Notes: generated by a model not told the origin, from the letters alone. A stretch of DNA of 64,000 nucleotides from Aotearoamyces nothofagi (GCA_015345905.1 JADDTR010000022.1:283542-347541); one strand, 5' to 3'; numbered from the stretch's first letter, positions 1-12,210 are shown. Numbers and translations: made by a program.

Positions 1-24
1 CCCCCCCCCCCCCCCCCCCCCCCC
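1..24. repeat. Homopolymer C run at the window edge
   Basis: The first 24 bases are all C, followed by a short CT run. Runs like this are common at assembly gaps or contig ends, so the true length is uncertain. It lies just beyond the stop codon of the first gene and has no visible function. Confidence 0.7.
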
Positions 25-90
25 TCTCTCGCGGGAACGAGGCTTGGGGGGTGAACTGGAGATTCAGGGCGCATGATATGATTCTGGCGC

Positions 91-1830
91 TCAGCCGTTC
101 ATTGGCTGGACGTGTGCCGCGGCAGCTCTCCGCGGGGTGGTGGTGGGGATCTCGATGTCTTCGGCGTCGCTGCTCTCGTCGTCCCGCATGTCGTCGAGCA
201 TCTGATCCATGTCGTCTCTGGGCCCGCGGCTGCCGTCCGCTCCCCTCCTCCCGTCTGGGGCTGTCGCCGATCCCGATCCCGACTCGCTGTCCTCGCTGGA
301 GTCGATGCCGGCAAACCCGACCCGGCGGACTCGGGGCGTGTTGAACCCGGCTTGGAGGGGGCTCTGGAGCTGGGATATCTGCCCTGGCGGGGGGAAGTGT
401 CCCATGGCGCTCGGATTGCCGGGGCTGCTCATGAATAGCAGAGTTTCGATCGCATCGCGCTCTTCCAAGGACTTCTGGATGGGCGTCTGTAGCGCGCTAG
501 CTGCGTGACTGGTCCTGCTGGGCGTGATGGGTGGACCGACGCCATCAGCAAGCTGGCTGTTCTGGCTGAGATCGGACGCGGTACGGCCAGATAAGTTTGG
601 AGATTTGGAGAGGTTGGAAGTATGTGATCGACGATAGTTAGTTGTGTATCTGGCTCCTGGGGTAATATCCACTGCGGGCGCTAGCGATGGGTGCGATGAG
701 CCCGGGGAAGTCGTCGGTCCTCCAACCTGTCTTTGGCTCTGTTCGCGCCAGAAGGATTCGTAGGTTCTCGAGGGCTGTCCATCCGTATACATAAGACGCC
801 GGTGAGCATAAGGGATTTCCCTGGGGCTGTGGCCCGACTCCCGGGGACGGTTCTGTATATTAGCCATCGCTGTCCTCGGGGAAGTAAACATCTCCCGGCC
901 GCCGTTGATCGTAGATGACGATGTGGGTGATCCAATTTGAGAAGCAAGAGACTCCACTTCGTCAATTGGCAAGGCTTCCCACCCCTTTTTAATCTTCACC
1001 ATCGAGTACGAGAGACGGGTCCGTAGTTCAGAAGCAAGCTAGGAAGACCGTTAGTTAAGTGCACAGAATAGTAATGTGCCGATTATAAGCATGAGCTGAG
1101 CACAGTCTATGATAGCTACCCAGGGGTGCACCGGAGCCGATTGGAACCAGTAGAAATTGCTAACTGGCTCCGGTTCTCAAGAGACCGCTTCAAGAACGGA
1201 GTTCTGTCCAAAGAGAACTGTTTATAGCAAACGAAGCTGGAGAGAGCATTCTCATTGCTTGACAATCCCGACAAACAATACCTAGTCTTGACAGAAGAAA
1301 GGGGCCGTATATACCTCGCGACTGCTCAAGGCAGATGATGCGGTACTGACCGAACTTGTCGTTCGTGAATGCCGGCCGAACGGGCCGAGCGGTGGACTCT
1401 CAGGCGAACTGGAGTGGGAGGATTTGACGTAGCCATCTGCGGTTCTCTTCTGGCCAGCATTTGTCGCAATAGCCAGCTCTGGCTGAGAGTTTTCTATGCG
1501 TACGAGCGGTGGCTGCGGTGCTGCGAGCTGCGACGGTTGCGAGAGCTGCGACTGAGACTCCTGGGATGACAAGCTGGCCGAGGTAGGCGGGGTCGAAGGC
1601 TCGAGCGCCGTGGTTTGGGAATCGTTGCTGGAACTCGATACTATCCCGGCAGATGCGCTGACGCCTCTGGAGTCTGCGCTCTTCGCCACGGGAGCTTCGA
1701 TGCTGGGCGCCGTCGCGCTGTCGCGGGCGTTTCGCGGCCGGTCAGAATCGTCGTCATCTCGCGACCCGGGACGCGAACTCGTGCCAACCTCGCGCAGAGC
1801 AGCAATGGCAAGGTCGTGAGCGTCCATCAT
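91..1830 (-). CDS. Whi5/Nrm1-type G1/S transcriptional repressor
   Basis: Two exons, 1830-1315 and 1038-91, separated by a 276-base intron (donor GTATAT, acceptor TAG), give about 487 residues. The first residues of exon 2 (ELRTRLSYSMVKIKKGWE) match the short conserved motif of the Whi5/Nrm1 family, which binds the SBF/MBF cell-cycle factors. Upstream is a serine-rich disordered region with many SP/TP sites, as expected for a target of cyclin-dependent kinase. The C-terminus is acidic (a DDMDQMLDDMRDDE stretch). In this family the protein represses G1/S genes until it is phosphorylated. The start is the first of two adjacent ATGs at 1830 and 1827; upstream in-frame codons are not ATG. The intron is long for this window, so a small extra exon cannot be excluded. 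The family call rests on one motif plus overall composition. Confidence 0.75.
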
Positions 1831-3605
1831 CACCAAATACCAGTCGCGCGACGACGGTTGCTCTACTCAAAGAGCCGCAGTGCAGAGGTGTTGTTGTGGG
1901 CGGGCGACGGCCGAGAAAGAAGACTTCGAGAATGCAGAATCCGAGAACGGCGATTTCAGGCTGCCGGTCGCGAAAGAAGATCGGGCACGGAGAGAGAGAG
2001 AGCAGCTACGCGGTCCTCTGTCCGGGGCACACGCGTGGTCGCAGGTCGGCCCAATTGATGGCTCGGTGGACGCGGGAACGAAAGCCTGCGGCATGAGAAA
2101 GAGAAGAGAAGAAGAAGGGTATCAGGGAGTTTTCTTCGCCCTCCAGGGACGAGAGAGAGAGGTTACATGTGCAGCTGTTGATCTCGGCGCAAAAGACGTG
2201 ACTCGAGGTGGGGCCATGCGTCCTGGCCTTTCTTGCGCGTGATCACGTGGACGCTCACGCTAGCTCGCTATTGGCTTGGCTGCTCTTTCGCCACGCCATG
2301 TGACCTCTGTAGAGGCAACGCGTGTCGCAGAGCGCTCTCCTACAGCAGTTCAAGGCCAAGAAAGCAGTCCAACACAGCAACAGCAACAGCAAAATGATAT
2401 AAAATTGACCAACTCACTCCCTCGAAATCGTAATAAACAGGCCGCCTAGCTAGTGCAACGATACATACATACATACATACATAGCACTGCTCTCTCTCTC
2501 TCTCTCTCTCTCTCTACCTCCTCCAATCCGGCTAGCCATCTTCCAGCCATCTTCCAGCCCTCTTCCAGCCCACGCAAAAGCCCCCCCCCCTCTCTCTAAA
2601 ATACAGAGAACCTCCCCCCCCCGTCGTCCCCCACTGCAGTGCAGTGCAGTGCAGTGCAGTGCAGACCACTGCGAGAGGGCCGGGCAGCCAGCTAGCTAAA
2701 AAGACGCATACCGTACGAGCCCACCCCCAAGCACAAAAGTCCCTCTCCTCCCTCTCCTCCCTCTCCTCCCTCTTCTCCAACTCCCACCACAGAGTACCAA
2801 CTCCCACCAACTCCCACCAACTCCCACCACAGAGCACCACAGGGCAGCTAGCGCCATGAATAACCCCTCCCCCTCCCCCTCTATCAAGATATATACAGCT
2901 GGTTTTCATACCCTGCGCTGGCGCTGGCGCTGGCGGCGACTCGTCGTGCTCTCTGTTTATGTGTAGAAAAAAGGAGGGTGCGCAGCAGATGTTGTTGTTG
3001 ATTTGTGTCTTGTCAACTTCTTCTCCAACTCCTACTACAGAGCAGTACAGAGCACCACAGAGCAGCACAGGGCAGCTAGCGCCATGAATAACCCCTCCCC
3101 CTCTATCAAGATCAAGATGCGTGGGTTAGACTGGTTTTTCGTACCCTGCCCTGCCCTGCCCTGCCCTGCCCTGCCCTGCGCTGGCGCTGGCGGCGACTCG
3201 TCGTGCTCTCTGTTTATGTGTAGAAAAAGGAGGGTGCGCAGCAGATGTTGTTGTTGATTTGTGTCTTGTCAACACGTGCTTCACCAGCCAGCCAGTCCAT
3301 CAGCCGAGGGTGGTTGTGAGCTTCGAAACTGTGGCCAATATCCATACGTCTCAAGCGTTACTTGACAGGATGCGTTAATACAGCACTGCGAGTAAACCAC
3401 GAGCTCGGCATTCATTCATCACAGTTGTAAAGTTCTGGAGGGATTTATACGTATAGAAATCTATAGAAATCTATAAAGGTATAATCTTATCTCCAAGCCA
3501 GCCATCCTATCGAACAAGTCATGCTCCAGTCGTCCAACACGTCATACACTCCAGTCGTCAAACAAGTCATGCTCCAGTCAAACTAATCAGCAATCAACTT
3601 GTAAT
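1831..3605. other. Intergenic spacer rich in simple repeats
   Basis: About 1.8 kb between the starts of the Whi5-like gene and the end of the malate dehydrogenase gene. It contains a (CATA)n tract near 2462-2481, a (CT)n tract near 2490-2516, a GCAGT pentamer repeat near 2636-2663, C runs, and an imperfect tandem duplication listed separately. Open frames here have low-complexity translations and no family motif, so I call no gene. Confidence 0.7.
2773..3272. repeat. Imperfect tandem duplication, about 250-base unit
   Basis: Two head-to-tail copies, about 2773-3017 and 3021-3272, share the same order of blocks: an ACTCC-rich start, GGGCAGCTAGCGCCATGAAT, a C-rich run, a CTGGCGCTGGCGGCGACTCG block and a GTTGTTGTTGATTTGTGTC block. 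The copies differ by expansion of internal short repeats (CTGCC in copy 2, ACTCCCACCA in copy 1). The high identity outside those tracts suggests a fairly recent duplication. Confidence 0.85.
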
Positions 3606-4828
3606 CTAGACTCCTGGGTTCTGGGCAGCAAAGGCAACACCCTTTTCGATGTTCTATTACCGCTCAAGTTAGCAAAGGCTCATCTACAGCAAGTAATAAC
3701 GCTGTAGTAAACATACCTTCTTCAAGTCAATTAGAGCTGCATCTAACAATTTCTGCTCTTGAGGATCAATCTTCCCAACCTCGTGGATCTTCTCAACGCC
3801 GTTAGGACCAAGTTCAACCCTGCTGGCGAAGAACTCAACACCCTGGTCCTTGTATAATGGGCTGTCAACGAAAGTTGGCTCCACAACACCCTTCTGGCCC
3901 TGAGCAGCCTTCAACAGGCTCTCAGCAAAACGCGCACCTGCCATGGCCATGGATAGAGTGGCGGATCCGGCGCCATCCTTTGCCTTGACGACCTCGTCTC
4001 CACCAAATTGCACTCTGTTCAACAGAGCAGCATTGCCGACCAGATCAGGGTGTTTGCTTTGGGAAAACAGAGGAACAATTGTGACACCAGAGTGACCTCC
4101 AACAACGACAATGCTCTCGTCTGCTGGGTCGGTCTTCTTGATCTCAGAGACGAATCGGCTAGCACGGACAACATCGAGGGTGGTTACACCGAAGAGACGC
4201 TTTGGGTTGTAGACGCCCTTGCCCTTGAAGATCTCGGCAACAATGGGAACGGTCGAGTTCACAGGGTTCGAGATGACGAGGATGTTTGCATTCGGCGCAG
4301 AAGCAGCTGCTGCCTTGGCAAGGTCGCGGACGATGGATGCATTGGTGTTGAAGAGATCGTCGCGGGTCATGCCCGGCTTGCGGGGAACACCGGCGGGGAT
4401 CAGAACAATTTCTGCATCCTTCAGGGCCGCGGCAAGACCAGATGGTGTTGGGTCATAGCCGGTAACTTTCGACGCAGTATTGATGTGGCTGATATCGGCG
4501 GCGACACCTAGCGATAATCTTAGTTTATTGCTGATCCAATTGCCAATTGATTTCGAGCTGTTGCTTACCTGGTCCTCCACGGATATCGTACAGAGCGAGG
4601 TCTGTAACGCGTGGGTTGAGCTTCAAAAGAAGGGACAGTGGCTGCCCGATGCCACCAGCGGCACCGAGAACAGTGACCTTGGAGAGCTATAGAACATGAG
4701 CAATTGCAGCTTCAATTGGCAGCCGGGTGCAAGATGTTGAGCTGTGGCTTCGCAATACTTACATCTAATGCCGAAGCAGAGAAAGCTCGGCGCTGAAGAA
4801 CGCCAATAACCCTACGTGATGCAAACAT
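3606..4828 (-). CDS. Malate dehydrogenase, mitochondrial, NAD-dependent
   Basis: Four exons (4828-4763, 4686-4569, 4507-3717, 3653-3606) give 340 residues, the usual length for a fungal mitochondrial enzyme. The enzyme interconverts malate and oxaloacetate with NAD in the TCA cycle. The N-terminus [20 protein letters not shown] is arginine- and serine-rich with no acidic residue, as expected for a matrix presequence. The dinucleotide-binding loop [10 protein letters not shown] follows at once. Substrate-binding [17 protein letters not shown], the [10 protein letters not shown] loop and the catalytic-histidine motif VVGGHSGVT are all present. The last exon encodes only 15 residues (NIEKGVAF...NPGV). 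The start is the ATG at 4828; upstream in-frame ATGs would disrupt the targeting sequence. All splice sites are GT-AG. Confidence 0.95.
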
Positions 4829-5329
4829 GATTGATGCGGGGAGAGTAAAATTGATGGAGTGGAGAAGTGTGGTGTTTGACGGGTGAATGGGGAACCTGAA
4901 GTTTAAGTAAGAGCTGTTGAGAGCACTACGGAAGCGCGGACTTGATTGCCGAGATGACCCTTTTAGCACGTAGACCGAGCCTCGTTCCTAAGGTGCAACA
5001 TCACGTGCGACGCGTCATGGCCGAGGCACCCGAAGTTCCCGGCCGTTCGTTACATGCTATTCTCGCATCTGCAGTCTTATAATAACAATGGGATTACAAG
5101 TGCTAATGATACGAGTTGAAACTGGGTAAATAGATTGAGTGCCGTCGTTGTGGTGACGGGAAGACAGAACTTCTAGCTAATCTGCGCCCCTGGACCGACC
5201 TGCAATTTTACCCGTTCAGCTGCAAGCAGCAGCAGTCCCATCAATTTTCAATTTTATAATACGAATACTTTTTTCCCAAAATAACTTCTATCCAGCGGCC
5301 GTAATACCATAAGTCATGACCCAAGCAAA
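4829..5329. other. Spacer between malate dehydrogenase and the JEN permease
   Basis: A 500-base gap holding the promoter of the malate dehydrogenase gene and the 3' end of the permease gene, both on the minus strand. It includes a CACGTG core at 5003-5008 and an AT-rich stretch near 5230-5280 that may contain the permease polyadenylation region. No further gene is seen. Confidence 0.5.
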
Positions 5330-7072
5330 TCAAGTAGAGGAGATATGTTTAGCGTGGCCCTTCTCAGCCCTGTCATTGTCGTCGCCGTCAATGCCGTCGC
5401 CGTGATGGATAGCTTTCTCGACAACATCTTGTCCTGCAGCGGCGCTCATATCCTCGTCGTATTCGACACCAAGTTGACGTTTTAGGTATTCGGGACCAAG
5501 GAAGGCCAGCAAGATGGTGTATCCGTAAACACAGCCCTATTCGATTCATTAGCGTTTGCTAAATGAGATATCTGATGTGAGAACCTACCATGAAGATGCA
5601 AATAACCAAGCCGTAATTGTAACGCTTAGTGGTACCCTTATCAGGGAGAGGGAATCGACTGCCAAGGGTTGATTCGATGGTGGACGAAGCTGAAGATATA
5701 AGATTACCTAGTTGGGAGGCTGTACCGAGAACAAAGGTACGGAAGGAACCGGGCGACAGTTCCATGAGATGGATTGGGACGACACCCCAAGCACCCTGGA
5801 CGCAGAACTGCTCGAAGAATGCAGCAGCAATAACGGCGTTGGTAGAGGTAAAGGTGTATGGATACAGCAAGGCACCACCAATAAAGCAGATGAAGATGAT
5901 AGAGAAGCGGCGGCCAAAGATCTGAGAACAGTAGCCAACGACGGTACCGCCTGTCATTGCGCCCAAGTTTGCTACGACTTGGGTAATCGTGACTTGGTTG
6001 GGAGTGAATGAAAATTGGTTTTGGAGCATGACAGGGTATAAATCTTGGGACCCGTGCGACTGTTATGATTATTAGCAGTTTCAATGTGAGAATTATGAAT
6101 CAAGCCTACCATAAAGTTGAAACCAGCCATGAGAAGAACGAGGTATGTTAGAAGCAGCCAATGCCTCTTCAATGCGATCTTGCCTTCGGCGACGAAAGTA
6201 TGCGCAATGCTTCCACTAGCATTTCGTACTGCTTGTCTCTCCCTGAAGGAAACGGTCTCGGGTAAAGAAAGTCTGAAAAGAATGATCAAAACTGGCGGGC
6301 AAGCGCCGAACCAGAAAAGCGGGCGCCAGCCGTGCTTGGTTGTGTCAACAAGACCACGCGCAAAGGCGGTAGCAAGGAGGTAGCCGAAAGAATATCCTTG
6401 TTGAAGAATTCCAGAGATTATGCCTCTGGCGGCTTCAGGGCAATCCTCGAGGGCGGTGGCGGTGGCATTTCCGTACAGACCTCCCATTGCAATTCCAAAA
6501 AGAGCACGGCAGACGAGGAACGACTTGTATGAATAACAGAAGCCAGTGCCCTTCAAAGATTAGCACATGCTCTGCTGAAGGTTGGTTGACGAAAGGTTCT
6601 TACCAATTCAAGAATGATAAATAGAACATTGTTAATGATAAAGGGCCACTTTCGTCCATACCGATCTGCTGCAATACCGAAGGTAATTGCGCCCACCGAT
6701 CGCAACATCAAGACGAGGGTAATGCCTGCACCAGGTCAGATTTTACAGAAGCGCATCTGCCACAGCGTTTTGCTTACCCCATGTGATATCAGTCGTGGTC
6801 TTGCCGAATTCTGCAGCAAGTTCCTTTACAGTCAAGCTGACAGTGAAGAAATCAAAAGCATCCCACGTCCAGGCAGTGAACCCGACAAAGAAGAACGCCC
6901 ACTGCTGCCGGTTCAGAAGCCCAAGTAGCTTGAACGGGTTGGGCGCGTCATGGAGAGGCGGCTTGAGAGTTGAGAATCTGGTGCCCAAATAGCGGCTAAC
7001 ACTCATCTTCTCCTCGGGGGCGGCTACAGGCTGCTGCGCGGCCGTCATGTCGGCGGTGTGGTTGTCAGCCAT
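5330..7072 (-). CDS. JEN-type monocarboxylate/proton symporter (MFS)
   Basis: Five exons (7072-6778, 6725-6604, 6550-6110, 6059-5589, 5536-5330) give 511 residues. The JEN signature in the seventh membrane segment region is present across the exon 3/4 junction as SHGSQDLYP (about residues 287-295); members of this family import lactate, pyruvate or related carboxylates with protons at the plasma membrane. The N-terminal MFS start (FTAWTWDAFDFFTVSLT) and the loop between the two halves also match. The C-terminal tail is hydrophilic and acidic. Expression of JEN permeases is usually shut off by glucose, but I did not prove any repressor site here. Two-state substrate choice (mono- versus dicarboxylate) cannot be read from the sequence. 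All introns are GT-AG and 50-55 bases long. Confidence 0.9.
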
Positions 7073-9518
7073 GCTGGCGAGAAGGAGGGGTTGAGGGTAA
7101 GAATAATTCTATGTACTATTGCTGTACACACGTCAGTTCCTGTACAGATGTCGCGAGCCTGGCCGACGTGCTCCAGAGATGCGGAGAGTGCGGGGAGAAT
7201 GCACACAACGAACGCGGGAGCGGCGCAAAGCATACCTGTGAGGTTCCACAGCCTGGAGGCTTGTCTCGAGGCCCTCTTGATGATAGGAGTCGAGAAGGGT
7301 AATGAAGATCGTGATGGGGGGAGCAGGGCCGGGGGTTTAAATAGAGACGGACGGAGATGGGAGGGACGAGGGGACGAGGGGGATGGAGGGGGTCGGAGGC
7401 CAGGTGGGAACATCAATGCACTTGTACTTCTCATGGCAGAGACAGACGCACGCCTGCAGCTGATCCGCTCGGTGGCTTTCCCCAAATGCCCTAGCAGGCG
7501 GTGCAGGGGGGGGGGCAGATTGGACAGGTTAGGCAGGTCAGGCTGGGAGGTGCCGTCTGTCTGCACACGGAAGCAGCAGCGGTGCTGTCCAGTGCCAGAG
7601 GCAGGGAAGGCTGGCTGGCCCTGTCACGGGGCCGCCAGCCACCGGGCCAATGACAGGCAGCAATAGCCGCGGTTCTGCGGGCGGCGGGCGGGCGACGGGC
7701 GACGGGATCGCGCACTCCTGCCCATCCAGGCCAGATGGCGTCTTCCCCGGCTCGTCTGCGCCAGCGTCGGCAGCGCCCTCGTCCCCCAGGCCCCCAGGCC
7801 CCCAGGCCCCCATCTCCCCAGCATGTCCCCGTCATTACCCTCCGCTCGCGACCTGGCCGCGCAGCCCCGAGGACGGCACGGAGGGCTGGGGCTGCACACT
7901 GCGACTGCGGGCTGGGTGCCATGCAAGCCTGTGTGCGGGTTATCGCGATCTGGACGGGTGTCTATAGGCACCTTGCTTCTGCTTCTGCCTCTACTTCTGC
8001 ATATACTTCTGCATATACTTCTGCATATACTTCTGCTTCTGTTTCTGCTCCTGCTTCTGCGCTCCTTGCTGATGGCATGCTGTGTTGCAGACGGTGGTGG
8101 ACGCTCGCTCGCGCACATCTTGCCAAGAGGCCCCGCACCAGCGCTGCTGCTGGCGTGGCCGGCGGGCGACGGCGGCGCGGGCGGGATTCGGGGATGGCGT
8201 GGCAGCGGCACTGGGGCGGAATGCCGGGGCGGGCCTCGGCTGGCCAATGGGGCCGCCGACATTGGCTGATGGCGGTCAGCTGACGCGGCGACGGCACCAA
8301 ACTACCGCACGGTAGAGGGATTGGGATGGGGAGGAAGGGGATGCCAGTGGGTGCCAGTGGATGCCAGTGATGCCACTGGATGCTAGGCGGACCTGTAATC
8401 TGTCTGCCAGGGCATTTTCCCCCACCACACACTACAGGACAGGGCAGGACAGGACAAGTCGCACGGTAGCCCTATTCGCCTACTGTGCTGCATTCACGCA
8501 CTTGCACGCCAAGGAACCCCGCCATGCGTCTGCTCTCCACCCAGCCCTCAAAGCTCGCCTCCTCACGTGCGCCCACGCCTCGACAAGCCTCGACAACTCG
8601 GCAAGCCCACGCGCTTCTTTGTCCTGCGCCCAGCGGCCCAGGCCAGGCGCTGGAGGGGCCGAAGACATACTGTAAGTATATGCATAGAGGCACCGTGCCT
8701 GACCGCGCCCACCGCAACACTGCGACGTCGCCCGGCCGTCGAAGCGTCATTGTCCTTCTGGCCATCCCGCCTGCCCATCCGGCAATGCCGTGGGCAGGGC
8801 TTCGCTGCTTGTCACGGGTCCTCTGGCCCTCAGCACGATGCCTTCCCGTCTCTACTGTACAGTCTCGTGAGGATCTCGGCGCCAGACCGCCAGAACTTCC
8901 ATTCCTCCGCAGCTGCCGAGCCGAACCCCGTATATTCTCCAATCCCGCCCTCGGATGCCTCCCGAGCGGGCCCACCGCTGTCCCCGGGGTCTCCGCCATC
9001 GTTACGACATTCCCCGAGATTCGCTCCGGCCTAAGGCACAGCTAAGGCATCGCCAAGCCATCACTAAGGCGTAGCCTAAGGCATCGTTCCCTGGGGAAAT
9101 GGAGGCGCTACGCGAGGCTTACCTTACCGAGTTGGGACAGGGCTCGATACGCGATGTTCCCTTCGTTTATTGCTGTCTGGTTCCTTGCATCTGTCATCTG
9201 TCATCTGCCATCTGCCATCTGTTGCCTCGCCAGCCACCCTTTTTTCCTTCCTTCCCCAACATCGTACTGTACAAGTGCATATCTCAGTCTTGACAAAGCT
9301 CCGTTGGGCAACAGTGCAACACCTAGGAAACGGATGCCAAGAGAGACTAATTATATTGGATGCTGCAGACTAAAACTACAACAATCCGCTTACGATGCCG
9401 AGTGGCATGCAGTACGCAAATACACTTACACAACAAGGCTTTGGGTAGAATCGGCTCGTCTCCTTCCATATGTTTCTTTACCCTTTCACTGTACAAGTAC
9501 AACCCGCGATACTATGGC
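7073..9518. other. Long GC-rich spacer with short repeats
   Basis: About 2.4 kb upstream of the JEN permease and downstream of the next minus-strand gene. Open frames are numerous because the DNA is GC-rich, but their translations are low complexity and overlap on both strands. It carries a 12-base repeat (ACTTCTGCATAT, three copies, within 7975-8060), a GATGCCAGTG-type repeat near 8340-8380, CTAAGGC repeats near 9030-9090 and CATCTG repeats near 9186-9225. The proximal part probably holds the permease promoter. I see no gene. Confidence 0.55.
7975..8060. repeat. TTCTGC-based minisatellite
   Basis: An array of TTCTGC hexamers with an embedded 12-base unit ACTTCTGCATAT repeated three times. 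It lies in non-coding DNA upstream of the JEN permease. It creates long open frames on both strands, which explains apparent ORFs there. Confidence 0.8.
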
Positions 9519-10881
9519 TCAAGGTAGCGAAAGTCTTCTCTCCATGAGTCTCCAAAACCGAGCATCCCGGAGTCGCTCATCACTTGCGCTCGGTTCCGAA
9601 GTTTGCTCCTCAGCTTCCGGGCAATTGCTGGCATTGTCGTCTTTCTCGGTGTCCCAACGCCCGTAGTGTTCTCGTGAATAGATAGTTTCTGGCATGTTTT
9701 CATCGCCGTTGGCCGGCCCAATATTCGAAGTCATTGGATGTATTGGGCCTTGTGAGACAGGTGGCTTGGAATTCTCACAGTCTTCGGCATGCATCCAAGT
9801 CGGACCGCCTCCATTCGGATATACAAGAGCTTCCCTCAAAGAAGCTTCTGTGGAAACTTTGACAGGTTGGTCTTGCTCTGCAATCGAATTCGGTTGGGTG
9901 TTTGGCGTTGATCCTTGCGCTATATCAGACTCCGAACTCTCGCTGTCTCCCTGAACGCCGCTGTACCTTCTTCCATGCTCACTAGCCATCGTTTCCTCGC
10001 TCTGTGGGTTCTGGTTTTTCTCGGTTGCTTGGATGCCGTCGCTTAGGAGGTCAGTACAATCCATTACGAGGTTAGAGCATTCATACATATCTTGTCCATT
10101 ATCAGCCGCATCATCCATAACTGGGCGTTCTACGTCTTCTGCAGCCTCGTAGATAGCGGATAATGGCATATGGCCCGTGCTCGGTGCGCTTTCATCTTGC
10201 AGGCCAACTTCTATGAAACGACTTACCCGGCCCTGGGTAGGACGTTGGGCATCAGCTCGAGCAGTAACTCGGGTATTACCTCGGGTACTGCCTTGGGTAT
10301 TACGGTGTCTCAATCGGCTTTGAAGAAAACGGATAATATTCGAGGTAGAATTCTCGGCCCGTCTCCAACCATCCGCTTCCGATTCCGCTTGCATTGCCTG
10401 TATATCTTGCTCCTGTCTGAAGAGCAACTCTCTTAGTCGTTCTCTTCGACCCCTGTCAAGAGCTTCTATTCGTCTATATGTTTCCTCATTGGCTATCAAA
10501 GGGTCGTTCTCAGGGTACGCGGGTAGTGGAATGGCTTGCAGCAAGGGACTGTTTCGAAGAAGATCTAGTAATGGCTGGTCATATGGGTTATAGTAATCTG
10601 CCCATTCGGAAACAACGACCACTGGGACAGGGTTTAATAATCTGACCCTTTGCTGATATTCAACATCACTAATCCGCGAATGCGGAGGAGGCGATGTCCA
10701 ACACATAGTGCCCAGACAGAGCGTCTCTAGCAATTCTATAATGCCCTATGGCCGTACGCACACAGGACCCTGCCGAGATATCTGACAATAACCAAGAGAG
10801 GAAAGACGACGTACCCAAACCAGGTGCGGATAAGAGATGGTGCTGAGAGATCCTCGAAAGAATGTTCAAAAGGAATCCCAT
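9519..10881 (-). CDS. Unrecognised acidic, disordered protein
   Basis: The core exon (10706-9519 from its first ATG) encodes about 395 residues. A GT-AG intron at 10814-10727 would join it in frame to a small upstream exon starting at ATG 10881 (MGFLLNILSRISQHH), giving 424 residues. I do not recognise the family. The N-terminal third has an ordered look (EWADYYNPYDQPLLDLLR) followed by a charged, probably helical RRERLRELLFRQEQD segment. A short arginine/threonine-rich internal repeat (NTQGSTRGNTRVTARA) comes next, then a long serine/glutamate-rich tail. No signal peptide or membrane segment is clear in the main exon. The reading frame is long and uninterrupted, so a real gene is likely, but the 5' end is uncertain. 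Confidence 0.6.
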
Positions 10882-11279
10882 CCACAAACAAGCGAGTGAT
10901 GGGTGGGTTATCAATATGGCGATTTGCGTAATGAAGCGAATGTTGGGTAGATGTAGATGTTGGAGAAAGAAAGAATGCAGACCTACAGGCTGGCGATATC
11001 GATACTGCGAGTTGAGAAGTATGTGCCTTCCCTCGCGTCCTTAATACCTACTTGGATCCGGTGGGCGGCATTTGAGGGTGGGATATTTTGTGCTGAGCAG
11101 CGTCGCGACTTCCCTATTGGGGGCGGGCGTACTCTGAGGATGGCTAAGTTATAGTTTTGAGATGAGAGTTGAGAGATGGTAGTGTCTGACCTACTCTTTT
11201 ATGTCATGATGCAAGCAAGAGGCGATTATGCCCTCTACTGAGGGATGTTATCTTCGTCACGACTAGGCCAATGGTGTCG

Positions 11280-11463
11280 GAATGTCTCGGCCTAGTAAGT
11301 TGATACGGCCTGGCTCTTCTGGTTTCTTGTCGCATACTCTCGGATCATGATGCCTGATATTATCGTCTTCCAGCTTCGATCAAAGTCGTCTTGTCCCTCT
11401 GTCTAAGAACTCAATACGACCGGGCTCTTCCTAATTTCTGTCGCGCACTCTTGGATCTTCATG
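11280..11463. repeat. Degenerate direct repeat, period about 115 bases
   Basis: Two diverged copies (about 11289-11350 and 11405-11463) share GGCTCTTC, TTTCTGTCGC/TTTCTTGTCGC and CTCTTGGATC/CTCTCGGATC blocks. Read on the minus strand both copies give a similar peptide pattern, H-x-DPRV-x-D followed by EEPGRI. The pattern suggests an old coding repeat or dispersed element that has decayed. I cannot name a family. Confidence 0.55.
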
Positions 11464-12210
11464 CGTCCACGTTCTCTGTTCATGGCAATTATCTTCAACC
11501 GTCAGCGTTTTCGCTGGCCCGTATCTCTCGATAACGCGGGAAGCGTTCAGGTATCTACTCATATTGAATGTGCTTTGTGAGTCTATCGCTGTAATGCCAA
11601 GGCTGGGGATAATGGCATTGTTATCGAAGGCGTTGGCAATAAAAGGATATGCTGGCTGGTCTATGTGAGGCCTATATCTCATTAGAACTGGAGCTTAAGG
11701 ACCCGACTCTGAGTAAGTACAATCCAGGCTCATCACAGCACGGATAATGGTCATCAGCTAGAGTTAAAGCAGTGCGAGAGAAGTATAGGGATCTCGGTAG
11801 TTGGTTGTCAACCGATGTTCTAGCCAGAGTGCAATACTACGCACAGCTACTAGGTAGAGAGATATTGACAGAACAGCAGATACAAACCAGAAGGAGCCAA
11901 CTCGCAGTCAGACACATCATCGACATCAACGATGGTACCTAAGCGCAACAGCCACAGCACATGCACAGCCCAGTACAAGTCCCCGCTGGCGAGTTTCCAT
12001 CGCTCTACAATGATCACTGATCGCCAATAATCCAACCTCCCCCACCGACGTCGGCCAAGTAGCAATTGCTGACAACACAACAGCACATGACCTCTAGCAT
12101 ATAAAATTGTCTGGCCGCAGCGAAGTGGCCCGCATAACTGCGTGTTGGGTTCTGATTGGCAGACGCCTCCGCTGGAGATGGGTTCGACAGCGTTTCGTGC
12201 TGTGGTGCGC

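Noticed and set aside
2532-3068. A 178-codon minus-strand frame
   Set aside because: It lies across the tandem duplication and simple repeats; its glycine/glutamate runs come from those repeats.
7490-8430. Several overlapping open frames of 100-210 codons on both strands
   Set aside because: They arise from GC-rich and TTCTGC-repeat DNA, overlap each other in opposite frames and translate to low-complexity arginine/proline/serine strings with no motif.
8472-9045. Overlapping 175- and 186-codon frames on opposite strands
   Set aside because: Neither shows a family motif, splice structure or consistent composition; stop-poor GC-rich DNA explains them.
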